Shown: positions 9,500-20,483 of the stretch, piece by piece | Layout of the letters: every line of letters starts with the position of its first letter | How positions within the stretch are numbered: position 1 is the stretch's first letter | NCBI RefSeq assembly: GCF_000264995.1 | Contig: NW_006767440.1 | Span: forward strand, 207,020 to 263,941 | DNA from: Punctularia strigosozonata HHB-11173 SS5 | Taxonomy: Eukaryota > Basidiomycota > Agaricomycetes > Corticiales > Punctulariaceae | Length of the DNA: 56,922 bases | Direction: 5' to 3' | The notes under the pieces: generated by a model | Database searches by the model: none | What the model was told of the DNA's origin: nothing | Seen by the model: the letters and a program-made list of their open reading frames with translations, nothing else | Translations under genes and position numbers: made by a program

Positions 9500-12400
9500 A
9501 CCGGCGGCGTCGAGCTTGTCAAAATAAGCGGTGACCCTCTCATCTCCGCACGGGATAAGGGTCGCCCCGACTCTAGCCGTGTGCCTTCCGAAGTCCGACT
9601 TTATGCCAACTCTATGCCTTCCCCTGACTCGCTTACTATCTATGCCACCACCCCTGCTATAGACCAACCATTTCATACGCTTGTAGACTCGGGTTCCTCT
9701 CACTGCTTTATCGATTCCGCTTTTGTACGGCATTATAACCTAAAAACCAAAAACATTCCACCCATCCGTCTCCGACTTTTCGACGGCTCTAGTAACTCAA
9801 CAATTACCTCCGCCGTCGATCTAGAAGTTCACCTACCGTCTGGAGACTCCTTCAACTCTCGCTTCTTTGTTACTCCGCTGGACTCAACGGTCTCTGCTGT
9901 ATTGGGACATGACTGGCTCACCCGCTTCAATCCGTCGATTGATTGGGTTTTGGGTCATCTCCTTCTCCGATCGCCTCCGACCGCAGTGTCAGCATCTCCA
10001 GTCTCAGCGCTCCCTGACGAGGGCAGCACTACTCCAACACCTCCGCCTACCGGCTCCGCCTCAAGCGACGAACCAGCAATTGCGTTGGTCAACGCCGAAG
10101 CGTTTGTCTGCGCATGCCATCAAGAAGGCGCGACCTCTTTCCGACTTAGCCTGGCTACCACCGATGTTTATGGCCGTGGAGTGTCCACCTCCGATGCAAT
10201 CGACCCCTCTATACCTGAGGAGTATCGTGAGTTTGCAGACGTTTTCAGCAAAGTCCACTCGGAGATGCTTGCTCCGCACCGGCTGTACGACCTCAAGATC
10301 GACCTTCTTGAAGGTACCTCTCCACCACTAGGACCGATCTACTCGCTATCGCAACCGGAGCTGAAGGCCCTCCGTGAGTTTATCGATGAAAACCTGCGAT
10401 CTGGCTTCATCCAACCTTCCAACTCCGCACACAGCACGCTGGTCCTTTTCGTCAAGAAGAAGGACAGCTCTCTCCACCTGTGCGTTGATTTCCGCGGCCT
10501 CAACCGGATCACAAAGAAGGATCGATACCCACTTCCGCTCATTTCTGACCTTCTCGACGCCCCTCGAAAGGCACGTCTCTACACCAAGATCGATCTCCAA
10601 CACGCGTACCACCTGGTCCGCATCGCCAACGGAGACGAATGGAAGATGGCTTTCCAGAACCGCTATGGCTCCTTCGAGTGGTGCATCATGCCATTTGGCC
10701 TTTCCAACGCGCTGGCCGTGTTTCAGCAATTTATGAACGATATTTTCTCTGACCTACTGGACGTGTGTGTTATTGTCTATCTTGATGATATACTCATCTA
10801 CTCCGACGATCCTTCGCAGCACCAGGAACAGGTCCGCGAAGTCCTCCAATGTCTCCGAAAGCATGGCCTTTATGCTCGCACCGACAAGTGTCTTTTCGGC
10901 GTGGACACCGTGGAGTACCTTGGCTACATCCTCTCTCCATCTGGTCTCACTATGGACGAGGAGAAGGTTCACGTGATCCGCAAATGGCCAGAACCCCGCA
11001 AGGTCAAAGACGTCCAATCCTTCCTCGGCTTCGCCAATTTCTACCGCCGATTCATCTATAACTACTCCGACATTGTTGTTCCGCTTACGCGTCTCACTCG
11101 CAAGGACACACCTTTCCTCTTCTCCGACGAATGCCAACATGCCTTTAATCGTCTGAAGGAGGCCTTTACCTCTGCTCCGATTCTTACTCACTGGGAACCT
11201 GACCGACAACTCATCGTCAAGACCGATGCCTCCGACTACGCCATTGCCGGTATTCTCTCCATTGTCTGCGCCGACGACGAAGTCTGACTGGTCGCTTTTC
11301 ACTCCTGTACATTAAACACGTCGGAGCTGAACTACGACACGCATGACAAGGAGCTCTTGGCAATTTTCGAGTCTTTCCACACCTGGCAACACTATCTCGA
11401 AGGCTCAGGAACGCCCATCGATGTGATTACCGATCACAAGAACCTGGAGTACTTTGCTACGACTAAACTCTTGACCCGCCGGCAAGCCCGCTGGTCGGAG
11501 TTCCTCTCCGCGTTTAATCTCGTCATTCGTTTCCGACCGGGTCGACTCAGCGAGAAGCCCGACTCCCTTACTAGACACTGGGACGTCTACCCAAAAGAGG
11601 GGGATAGTGGCTATGCTCATGCTAACCCGCACAACTACCGTCCCATCTTCACCTCCGAACAACTCTCCGCTTCTCTCCGCACGACGTACCTACTCACTCC
11701 GTCTCTCCACACGTCGGAGTTGATGGACATGCAGTCCCTACACGATGACATTCGTGCAGCCATCTCGACCGACCCGACCGCTAAGGAGCACGCGAATCCT
11801 GCTCCTGACTCTCGCTGGTCTTGGTCCAACGAATTCTTGCTTCTAGATGGCCGCATATACGTCCCGGACGCAAACAATCTCCGACTACATGTACTCTGCT
11901 ATAAGCACGATCATCCAACCTCCGGTCACTTCGGACAGAACAAGACACTCGAGCTCGTCCGACGCGAGTACGTATGGCCCAACATTTGCACCTTCGTCAA
12001 GGACTTCTGCACCTCTTGCGTGACTTGCAAGCGGGGCAAATTGGTGCAACACAAGCCGTATGGTCTCCTCCGACAGCTTCTGATTCCCAAACGACCCTGG
12101 TCCGCCATCTTGATGGACTTTATCGAGCAGCTACCCTCCTCTGACGGATGTACCGCCATTTTGGTGGTCGTTGACTGCCTTTCCAAGCAAGCAATCTTTA
12201 TTCTGACCACCGATACCATCACCTCCACCAAACTTGCCAAGCTGTTCGTCATGCACATCTTTTCAAAACACGGAGTACCCCAACACGTCACCTCCGACCG
12301 AGGTTCGGAATTCGTTTCGCACTTTTTCCACTCTTTAGGACAGGTACTGGACATGCAACTTCACTTCACCTCTGGATATCACCCCAAAGGCGACGGACAG

Positions 12401-13189
12401 ACGGAACACGTCAATCAGACTCTAGAGCAGTATCTCCGAATGTACTGCAATTACCAGCAGGACAACTGGGCCAAACTCTTACCCCTCGCTGAGTTTGCCT
12501 ATAATAACACTCCAAACGAGTCTACTGGCATCTCTCCGTTCTTCGCTAACAAGGGTTACCATCCCTCCATCACAGTTCATCCCAAGCGCGACGTCACCTC
12601 CGAACGAGCCCGACAATACATGGTCGACCTCGACGACCTCCACCGCAAACTCCGCTCTCGGCTTGCGGAGGCGCAACACCGGTATCAAGGTCCCGCCAAC
12701 AAGCGCCGACTACCAGCTCCAGACTTCAAAGTCGGAGCTCAAGCGTTTGTGAAAGCTCAGTTTTTCCGCACTAGACGTCCCTCGAAAAAGCTGTCTGACA
12801 AGTACCTTGGCCCTTTCGACATTATATCTCAGGCTGGCCCTTCCTCGTTCGTCCTCCAACTGCCTGACTCCATGCAATCCGTACACCCGGTCTTCCACGT
12901 CTCCCAGCTCGAGCCTGCTCATCCGAATACCATTCCGAACAGCGTACAATCTTCGCCGCCGCCGATCAAAATCGACGGAGAACTCGAGTACGAGATCGCC
13001 AAAATCTTAGACTCGAAGCTGGACAAGTGCTACCGACGATGTCCACTGTTCTATGAGGTTCGCTGGCTCGGATACAAAGGCACCTCTGACGAGAAATCGT
13101 GGATCCGAGCGTCGGAGCTGACTCACGCTCCGGATCTCGTTGCAGCCTTCCATGCTCACTACCCCGACAAACCAGGACCAGAGTATTGA
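9500..13189 (+). pseudogene. Chromovirus A pol: PR-RT-RNaseH-INT-chromodomain, one stop
   Basis: A single frame runs to TGA 13189 with one in-frame TGA at 11285-11287, between RT and RNase H and consistent with CGA to TGA. Protease: LVDSGSSHCF near 9683. RT: FVKKKDSSLHLCVDFRGLN, FEWCIMPFGL, catalytic YLDD at 10778-10789. RNase H: ELNYDTHDKELLAI and DHKNLEYF. Integrase: an H-H-C-C zinc module (HDHPTSGHFGQNK ... CTSCVTC) near 11905-12035, then catalytic Asp in MDFIEQ (~12115), Asp in TSDRGSEF (~12295) and Glu in DGQTEHVNQT (~12395). A C-terminal chromodomain (about 12975-13150, EYEIAKILDSK, YEVRWLGY, SWIRASEL) would target insertion to methylated-histone chromatin. Apart from the stop it looks recent. 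GTG at 9581 is not needed as a start because the frame opens upstream. Confidence 0.9.
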
Positions 13190-13281
13190 TTGCATATACG
13201 CCCTGCCTTTCTCGGCGTGGGGCTTACCGGGCGCTGGGCTCGCCTACAGGACGCTCGAATGACTATGCTATGCTACATCCC

Positions 13282-14370
13282 CTACTCCTCTGACTCTTCC
13301 CCTTCTTCTTTGCCTTTGGCCTCACCCTCCTCCGACTCCGATCCACCCTGCCTCGATGACCCCTCCACGAACTCTGCCACCTGACTCGTCAGGGCCTCCA
13401 CCTGCTGCCGCAGGCTGGCCAGCTCGTCCTGGACCCGTTCCTCCGACCCGCCGACGATCCGCTTGATCTCGTCCAGGAGGTAGGAGTGGTCATTGGACCG
13501 CTCTCCCTGGCGCAAGGCCCGCTGCGCCTCCATCACCTCCGACCACAAATTATCTTCATTGTGGCGGGGACAGGCGGTCCGAGATTCTTGACGGCGCGGA
13601 ACGACGGCGCTGGCCGTCGGAGCGCACGGAGTGGCACTAGCGGTCAGGGCACGCGGTGCGGCGTTCGCGAACGAACATGGCTTCTTGCTGCGCGCACAAT
13701 TGCGGCATGCCGTGGCATTGCCTCGGGCGACGGGTGGCTGGCACCCCTTCTTTGTGGCCTTGCACTGGAGGCACGGCGTGTTCACCTCCGGCTACAAGAC
13801 GGTCAACTCCGACTTCGGTATTTTTTCGGAGACGGCTTACCTGCCATATGTTGTCGTCATCAACGACCGAGGCCGGCTCATCGTGCTTAGCCCGCTTCAC
13901 AGGGGCCGGGTCTGGGAGCAATAGCTCCGTCTGACCGTGACGACGCTAGAAATCGCCGAAAATTAGCTTTTGACTCCATTTCCAACCACGTACTGGATAC
14001 GTACCTTGCTCGACGCGGCGGAGACCTCGCTGCGGACCTCCGCATCGGAGCACGTCGTGCTCCGCGACACCGCTCCCGCTGCATGAACCGTTGGCACTAC
14101 CACCTCCACTCGACCACTCCGCGTGGCCTCCGACGCTCGGCCCTTTCCTTTCCCCTTAGCACCCCTCTTCGGACACTTCGGCGTCTCCTGCTCCTCAACC
14201 GGCGACTCTATCGGCTCGTCTTGGGGTGGTGCGACGCTCGCTGACACCAGTTTCTTCGGATTTTTGTCCTCAAGGGCGTGGAGACGGGCGCGCAACTTGG
14301 CACGCTCTTCGGAGACCAAGCGGGTTACTGGCTGACTGGCGGAGGTCTTCTTCTGAGGGCGGGGAGGCAT
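13282..14370 (-). CDS. Antisense Zn2Cys6 / coiled-coil protein inside chromovirus A
   Basis: A three-exon gene opposite to the retroelement, between pol and the 3' LTR. Exons 14370-14005, 13945-13841 and 13791-13282; introns of 59 bp (GTACGT...TTCTAG) and 49 bp (GTAAGC...TTGTAG). All junctions are phase 0 and join three frames into 326 aa without stops. Residues 1-120 are basic, with an EERAKLRARLHALEDK helix. Exon 3 holds C164-x2-C167-x6-C174-x11-C186-x2-C189-x6-C196, exactly the GAL4-type Zn2Cys6 spacing, including the basic KKxC positions. Then come a leucine/valine heptad region (about 260-300, LRQQVEALTSQVAEFV) and an acidic Glu/Ser tail. Family knowledge suggests a sequence-specific DNA-binding dimer; any role in the element is inference. 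The gene may be retroelement cargo or a captured host gene. The ATG follows an in-frame TTG 15 nt upstream that I do not use. Confidence 0.72.
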
Positions 14371-14448
14371 AGTGGATGAAGGCAAGAGACAAAATTCGAG
14401 TCATCAAGTCTGATCACTTATCCAGATTGATCGCCTCGAGGGCTCGGC

Positions 14449-14465
14449 GGCTAAGAGGGAGATAC
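14449..14465 (+). other. Polypurine tract before the 3' LTR
   Basis: The purine-rich AAGAGGGAGATAC sits directly before the TGTCAC that opens the 3' LTR. Plus-strand DNA synthesis of Ty3 elements starts at such a tract. Confidence 0.5.
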
Positions 14466-15210
14466 TGTCACGTGTCGATCCAGACCGACCTACGCCGATC
14501 TGCTCCGCCGATCGTCACCGATCTACACTGATCTTCTCCAATCCAATCTCCGACCCTTCACCGATTTCTTCGCCAACGCCGATCCCGCCTTTCTTGTTTC
14601 GGTCGAGGGCGGGATACGCCTATCACATGCACTGGGCCACCGGCGGCTCAACACCCTGGTGGTTCCAGATCTTTGAACGGATTCAACTCTGACTTTCCTG
14701 GTTCCTGTTCCCTTTGTCTGACAGCTTCCCTTTGTAGACTTTAGTTTCCCGTCGCTTGCAACGGATCTCTCGGTCGGCACTTTTCCGTCTCTTCTGTAGA
14801 TATGTTCCCTTTGTGTTCCATGCGTTATCTCTTGTCTCCGTATGTTCCCTTTGTGCGCCGAACGGCGCCTCCGATCTCTGACTCTCCGGCTTTGCCATTG
14901 TTCTCTTTTATGCATATAAACCGTTGAACTGTACCGTAGATAGTCAGTTCGAATATCGACTAAGCTTTGCTCTCTTCCTCCTGCGGACTCAGAGCGTGTA
15001 GCAGCCTAGCGCACGAGCTTAAGCTTGGTCCGCATCCGATCTCGACTCCACCAACGCTTCCGACTTCTCGACTTCACGCCGACGTGTCTCCGACTCCGCT
15101 CCGACTCTACCCCTTGAGTTTCTCTTCCTATTTCATTCTATTCTTCGTATATACATTTCAGACTTCGGTCCTCCGACCCTATTACCTTTCGCTTGTATCC
15201 AATTTTGACA
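14466..15210 (+). repeat. 3' LTR of chromovirus A
   Basis: This 745-bp LTR runs from TGTCACGTG to TTTTGACA. It is related to the 5' LTR but differs at many positions. The self-primer region reads AGTTCGAATAT here, one mismatch from the 5' copy. The divergence means either old age or ends from different copies. Confidence 0.9.
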
Positions 15211-15584
15211 GAAGACAAGAGTGACGGAGAAGGATAGGAAGGCAGAAGAAGAAGTCTGAATATTCAACTCCGTCCAGGAGAAATGCCAAAGGCGTCCCTC
15301 ATGTGAATCCTAGAAGGCTAAATTTGGGAAGTATGACAGCAGCCCCTGAAAGAAGCCACAATGGCCAGACAAATGGTGACCGGGTGCAGCACTCTAGACC
15401 ACCAAAGAACGGTTGGTCCTATGAAAGGAAACGAAGCGCCGCAAAGCGGAAATGCATGTGGGAAGAATAAGGAAGCCCGCACATGCAAAATACCCACACA
15501 CAATAGTCTGACTGCTCCCCCCATACCGCGTACGCACAAATGGGATAGTCTCCCTCTCACCTCTACGTTCACCAACATCCTACT
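15211..15584 (+). other. Intergenic, possible coding remnant
   Basis: A short + frame at about 15240-15480 reads like a basic, Arg/Lys/Pro-rich protein segment but has no recognisable domain. It may be the 5' part of the gene called next. No repeat or RNA gene is seen. Confidence 0.2.
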
Positions 15585-16495
15585 ATGCCATATGATGAAC
15601 TTTTGTCTGGACCTAATCCATTCCCCAGCCAGGTAGACAACATTCTACCCCCTCAAAGCAAGAAAAGCGACCGACAACCCCTCCATAGCCGCAATCGGCT
15701 AGAGCTTCCCAGTGATGTTCAGGATTTCGATACAACCGACAGCGACACCGACTCCAGCTCTGTCACCTTTGCCGCCAACCCAGAATATTACAATCATTTA
15801 ATGACCAATATCGCTCTCTGGCAATGCCGTTCAACTATGACCCTGCAGCTAGGGGACTTGTGGAGCATCCTCAACCCCGACAACCTCACAACCATGTCAT
15901 GGGACGAGTGGATTCCCCTCGTCTTTGACTCCCCCTCTGACCACAACATTGCCGGGTGTACCGGACGCGAGAGCTATAGCTGGTCTAACGGCCCACCCCT
16001 CCAAACCCTCCGACCTGCTCACCTTCTTCGACGAGAGGCGTGGATGCTGAGCCTGGTCTGGCACTTCCGGCTCCTCTGTTCCCTAATCCACTTATCCCAC
16101 GCATTGGCTGCCTGGATGATGGCAGCTTCTCAATCCTCACCATTCCTGTTGACATGGAGAACCCCCTTATATAGATGCTTGTGGCACCCATCTTCGGGAA
16201 CGTGCACATCGGCATACACATTTGTATGGAGTACACCAGCACCTGGGTGCGTGGCACCGTTCGGTCCATATTCCGACTACACGACGACTGTGTCACCTTC
16301 GTGCATGGAATTGTTGTGTTTCCAGGGCAGGTCATCATCAACTCGGAGCGCGTCATGTTACGTGTCACGCCTGAGCTTGCCCGTCTGTCAATGCGAGACT
16401 GGATGAAACACAACATTACCAAAGCTGCCGATGCCACCATGCAAGCCAGTATGCACATCCAACACATGCTCAGATTGACTACTGTTCTAATCTAA
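15585..16495 (+). pseudogene. Unrecognised gene, paralogue 1
   Basis: An open frame from 15585 has a Ser/Asp-rich stretch (DTTDSDTDSSS) and LQLGDLWSIL. It shifts frame near 15980 into a second frame that runs to 16495. That frame contains one TAG at 16172-16174, where the paralogue has TGG. The C-terminal ~105 codons (APIFGNVHIGIHI ... LHDDC ... MRDWMKHNITKAA) align with the downstream gene at 17887-18087: IGxH, GxVxxI, LHxDC and RxWxxHNxxKxA are shared. I do not recognise the family. It could be a TE accessory gene or a captured host gene. Lesions make this copy non-functional unless an intron bridges the shift. Confidence 0.4.
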
Positions 16496-17017
16496 AATTA
16501 AATCAGATGCATTCAGCAGCTAGGATGAACCATGGGTGGCAATGGTAAGGGAAGAAGACACGTAGATTTGTTTCGAATTTTTTTGTATTAGACTATACAA
16601 ACTCAGCGCCAGGATATGCAATGGATATCAAAAGGAAAATAAAGGATATCCTGTAAATAATCTGACAGGGAGTGTCCGACACCAGGACAATGAACCGGTA
16701 ACCAAGGAAAACTACTGAATGAAATCTATAGCCGGCATACTCCATGCCCCGACAGCCCCATGCAGAAGGGTATAAGTTTAGATTGTCACAGAAGGTCAAT
16801 TCAATACAATGTACTATTCCTCCTGAGTCACCCAAACTGGATTACCAAAGCATCAGATAAGCCTGCGAGAACGTCCAATCACACATCTGATAGAACCGCA
16901 CCGAAAAAGCACACCAACTATCCTACGCTGCACGAAGCCTCGCGCAGAGTGACACTTAAGTCATGGCTTGCTCTCTTCCTCCCCACCAGGAAACTACCCG
17001 TTCTATTGTAAGACACC
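16496..17017. other. No gene recognised
   Basis: AT-richer spacer between the two related unrecognised genes. It contains only short open frames and no repeat that I can match elsewhere in the window. Confidence 0.4.
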
Positions 17018-18087
17018 ATGCAGCTGCTCACTGAGATCTCCCTCTCTGACCGTGACGACCACCCTCTCACTCGTCATGGACCTCCCGCCAGCAAAATGAG
17101 TCAAGTTGTGAATGCACTCTACACATCTGGCAGTGAGGGCATGCCTATGTCGTCTGCAGTGATCACGCCACCCCGACTTTGCCAATACCTTTCTATTCCA
17201 TCATCCCCACCACCTATGACAACTACCAACACCACTCTTTCTTACATGCCAGAGCGAGTCCAGCATCCCCACTAGCTCAACAACAGTCACGTTGTCCAGC
17301 ACTACCAATACCTCTACAGGATCTAATAATGCAGTACCTCATGTTGAGGAAGACTCGGTTGCCCTCCACTTTCCCCCGCCAGGGCTCACTAGGGCATACC
17401 CCCCTCAAGGCTGCTACATAGTTGTGCCTGTTGGCACGCGACTCTATCCCTACGTCTTACCTCCCCATCTAGGGAACTTGTGGCGAACTATCCTGGAGGG
17501 AGCCCTCGATAGTCCTCGCACCTTCAAGCGAGTCAACCTTGTCTTTCGGGATGTTGCAGAGACCAGACCCAAGCGTAGCAGTAGTGCAGGCGGTGCATTC
17601 CTTGGCCAAGACAACTCAGGACTTGACGTGCATCACCCTGCATCCCTCATTTGTGTTGACACATTGGACAAAGAACCAGGCCTGTCCCCTACACTAGGCC
17701 CTCCTCCTCCCCTGCAATTTGCCTTGTCCCTCAACGACCACGACCAACGACATCGTACCGATTATCCTCCATATGCAATGCACCCTACTCCGGCCAACCC
17801 CTTTGTATGGAACCTGATGGCTCCGGTCAGTCAAGAGATCCATCCGTATTGGACTACACCTTAGCGCCTTCCACGGCAAGGTTGCAATGTACGGCAAGGT
17901 ATTTAAGATATACTGCCTACATTGGGACTGCACCAGCTTCTACATCAACAGCATAGTCCGCGTGTATGGCCATGACTACCGTGCCAACAATATTAGTATT
18001 TGCACGCCGTCCCACGCAGCCAGCATCACCTTTCGTCAATGGTGTCTCCACAATCTCAGCAAGCTCGCGGCAGCAGAAGGGCAGTAA
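17018..18087 (+). pseudogene. Unrecognised gene, paralogue 2
   Basis: Three open + segments in different frames (17018-17275, 17292-17864, 17887-18087) read as one diverged gene or as exons. The middle segment carries PPHLGNLWRTILEGAL and ends with NPFVWNLMAP; the last carries IRIGLHL-like, GKVFKIY, LHWDC and FRQWCLHNLSKLAA. These match the NP-xxxx-L-x-AP, IGIH, GTVRSIF, LHDDC and MRDWMKHNITKAA positions of the gene at 15585-16495 in the same order. The two are therefore homologous. No catalytic motif, signal peptide or membrane segment is evident. The function is unknown. Confidence 0.4.
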
Positions 18088-18133
18088 GCACGGACACTCA
18101 GTAAAGATATCGGCCGCTGCAGGAGTAGCTTTG

Positions 18134-18548
18134 TGTCATGAACACTTAGTAATGACACGAGTAGAACCATCTAGAAGGCGCTGGAATGCGCTGAAAGGTT
18201 CTAGTGCACTTGTATGACTCGGTTAGGACTCAGATGACTCAACTGTGACTCGAAGGAACACTGTAGAATAGTATAAAACATAGTGGTAGGTACTAGAATG
18301 ATCCAGTACAGTGCTTGTATAGTAGTATATAAGATGCCAGCTGAAGTCGAGGACTTCAGCTCGTCCATCTGTTATACATGCCCTTAGCGTTACAATGATT
18401 GACGACTCGGTTTTGGTCTCTCAAGCTCTAAGTCTAAGACATCGCAACCACACCCAACGACCACCACACTCGACCTAGTGCGCCTAGAGTCTTAACTCTC
18501 ACACCTAAGTCACACGACACAGCCTAGACTATTACACCAAGTCTAACA
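18134..18548 (+). repeat. Possible LTR fragment
   Basis: It starts TGTCATGAACAC, ends GTCTAACA and holds a TATATAAG box at about 18327. CTTTG precedes it (18129-18133) and recurs at 18601-18605 just before the copia LTR. This could be a target duplication if the true end is at 18600, but that end is not CA. No second copy exists in the window. Confidence 0.3.
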
Positions 18549-18606
18549 GCCACGACGGTCCGGTACCCGCCTAAGGTACCAAGATCTAGGGGTTCTTATA
18601 CTTTGA

Positions 18607-19082
18607 TGTTGAGGTTGGTGATGGATCAGTCTAGGTGGTTACCATCCATCATTCCCCTTGGTCACCGCTTTTCTGGCTGCTCTGATCATCCTTTGATGCT
18701 GGTCTCCTGGCTACATGTCTCCCATCTGTTCAGATCAGCTGGTATAAGTTGGCATCAGTTGGTTGACTCCACAACTGATGCAGCCGGTCCAACAGTCAGT
18801 TGGTTGCTCAGATCACTGATTCCAACTGTCCATCTCCACATGCTTGATCCCTATCTCCATAGCTTCGATATCTCCCTTTGTTACCTGTTACCATAGCTTC
18901 CATCATAGCTAGATGTATTTAGAGAGCAGGGATGGAGCCCAGAGTCCTCAGACTTCGACTCGCAGCTCCATTCCCTTGCTCCCAGGTCTGTCCCTAGTTG
19001 TATCTCAATAGACTTCGACTCACAGCTCCATTCCCTTGCTCTCAGCTCGCTACAGCGCGTCAGACAGCCTCCTACGCTGTTA
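18607..19082 (+). repeat. LTR of the plus-strand copia element
   Basis: It begins TGTTGAGG and is matched in inverted orientation by 25376-25801. The match ends near CCTACGCTGTTA, just before a tRNA-like primer site. A 58-bp internal tandem duplication (AGACTTCGACTC... at 18951 and 19009) is present in this copy and single in the other. The right boundary is approximate. Confidence 0.65.
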
Positions 19083-19094
19083 GGTTACGAGCCC
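19083..19094 (+). other. Candidate copia primer-binding site
   Basis: GGTTACGAGCCC directly after the LTR resembles the complement of the anticodon-loop half of a methionine-type tRNA, the priming mode of many Ty1/copia elements. Confidence 0.4.
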
Positions 19095-19288
19095 TGCGCT
19101 CTGACCGCTTGTTTCGACGCTACTGCTGCTGCACACACGCCTCTGCCGCTGTTGCAAGCCTCCTGCCTTCCCCAGGCACTCCCTGCACATCTGTGCGGTG
19201 CTCTACGCTCCCCAGCGTCTCCCTACGCTCCCTGCGCCTCCTACGTCCCCTCCTGCGCGTTTCCCGTGCTGCCACAGGCTTTAACGGT

Positions 19289-19752
19289 CCCTTGACCTCC
19301 TGCAAGCGCTGGTAGACACATAGGGCTTCCGCAGCTACACATAAACACTTGGGTGGGCAGAACTTGGAGTGGGTTTATTCTCGTCTACCTTGATTGGCTT
19401 CGCCGCTTTCCATCCCTGGAATAAGCCACACCGGGTATCCATTCCTTTGTGCATGTGGCAGGGGTCAAGTTCGTGTCTGTGTGTGGCTCTCCCCATCTAT
19501 AAGTAACTAGTTTTGCGTGATTTGCGCGATCTACGGGCTCTTTTCGCTTTTCTACATAGTTAGATAGCTTAGACAGACTCTTCTTCGCGCCTGGGACGTC
19601 CTACACGCACCGCACACCCTCCTACACCTCCACAACTCGGCTCACCTCGCCCTCCTTGCATCATCATCATCATCACCACCATATCTCACCTACTTCACCT
19701 ATCTCCACCTCACTCCAGCATCAGGACACCATGTCCTCGTCTAAAGAGCTCA
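19289..19752 (+). repeat. 464-bp exact direct repeat, left of the assembly gap
   Basis: Apparently base-for-base identical to 20020-20483. It covers the copia 5' leader, a (CAT/CAC) microsatellite and the Gag start, and ends exactly where the Ns begin. Confidence 0.85.
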
Positions 19753-20019
19753 NNNNNNNNNNNNNNNNNNNNNNNNNNNNNNNNNNNNNNNNNNNNNNNN
19801 NNNNNNNNNNNNNNNNNNNNNNNNNNNNNNNNNNNNNNNNNNNNNNNNNNNNNNNNNNNNNNNNNNNNNNNNNNNNNNNNNNNNNNNNNNNNNNNNNNNN
19901 NNNNNNNNNNNNNNNNNNNNNNNNNNNNNNNNNNNNNNNNNNNNNNNNNNNNNNNNNNNNNNNNNNNNNNNNNNNNNNNNNNNNNNNNNNNNNNNNNNNN
20001 NNNNNNNNNNNNNNNNNNN
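19753..20019. other. Assembly gap (267 N)
   Basis: An uninterrupted run of N, flanked on both sides by the same 464-bp sequence. This suggests overlapping contig ends that were scaffolded rather than merged. Confidence 0.95.
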
Positions 20020-20483
20020 CCCTTGACCTCCTGCAAGCGCTGGTAGACACATAGGGCTTCCGCAGCTACACATAAACACTTGGGTGGGCAGAACTTGGAG
20101 TGGGTTTATTCTCGTCTACCTTGATTGGCTTCGCCGCTTTCCATCCCTGGAATAAGCCACACCGGGTATCCATTCCTTTGTGCATGTGGCAGGGGTCAAG
20201 TTCGTGTCTGTGTGTGGCTCTCCCCATCTATAAGTAACTAGTTTTGCGTGATTTGCGCGATCTACGGGCTCTTTTCGCTTTTCTACATAGTTAGATAGCT
20301 TAGACAGACTCTTCTTCGCGCCTGGGACGTCCTACACGCACCGCACACCCTCCTACACCTCCACAACTCGGCTCACCTCGCCCTCCTTGCATCATCATCA
20401 TCATCACCACCATATCTCACCTACTTCACCTATCTCCACCTCACTCCAGCATCAGGACACCATGTCCTCGTCTAAAGAGCTCA
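20020..20483 (+). repeat. 464-bp exact direct repeat, right of the assembly gap
   Basis: Second copy of 19289-19752, starting at the first base after the Ns and continuing into the copia coding sequence. Confidence 0.85.

Larger units (their letters stand above)
2470..15210 (+). mobile_element. Ty3/gypsy chromovirus A, nearly full length, nested insertions
   Basis: The element has two related LTRs (2470-3218 and 14466-15210), a primer site, a gag start, pol with PR-RT-RNaseH-INT-chromodomain, an antisense accessory gene and a polypurine tract. Most of gag is missing, replaced by an LTR of another family and a DIRS-like element (3907-9422). The 5-bp sequences outside the two LTRs (GAGCC and GAAGA) do not match. 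Either the TSD has decayed or the two ends derive from recombination between copies. The complementary self-priming site places it near the Tf1/sushi group; that placement is inference. Confidence 0.85.

Noticed and set aside
8771-9733. A 320-codon minus-strand open frame
   Set aside because: It spans the recombinase end, both direct repeats and the resumed chromovirus sequence, so it crosses element boundaries and has no domain. It is a by-product of GC-rich DNA.
20387-20461. Apparent eight-histidine tag at the start of the copia polyprotein
   Set aside because: It is a (CAT/CAC) microsatellite in the leader with no ATG in front (the codon is TTG). The natural start is ATG 20462, and there is no sign of vector sequence.
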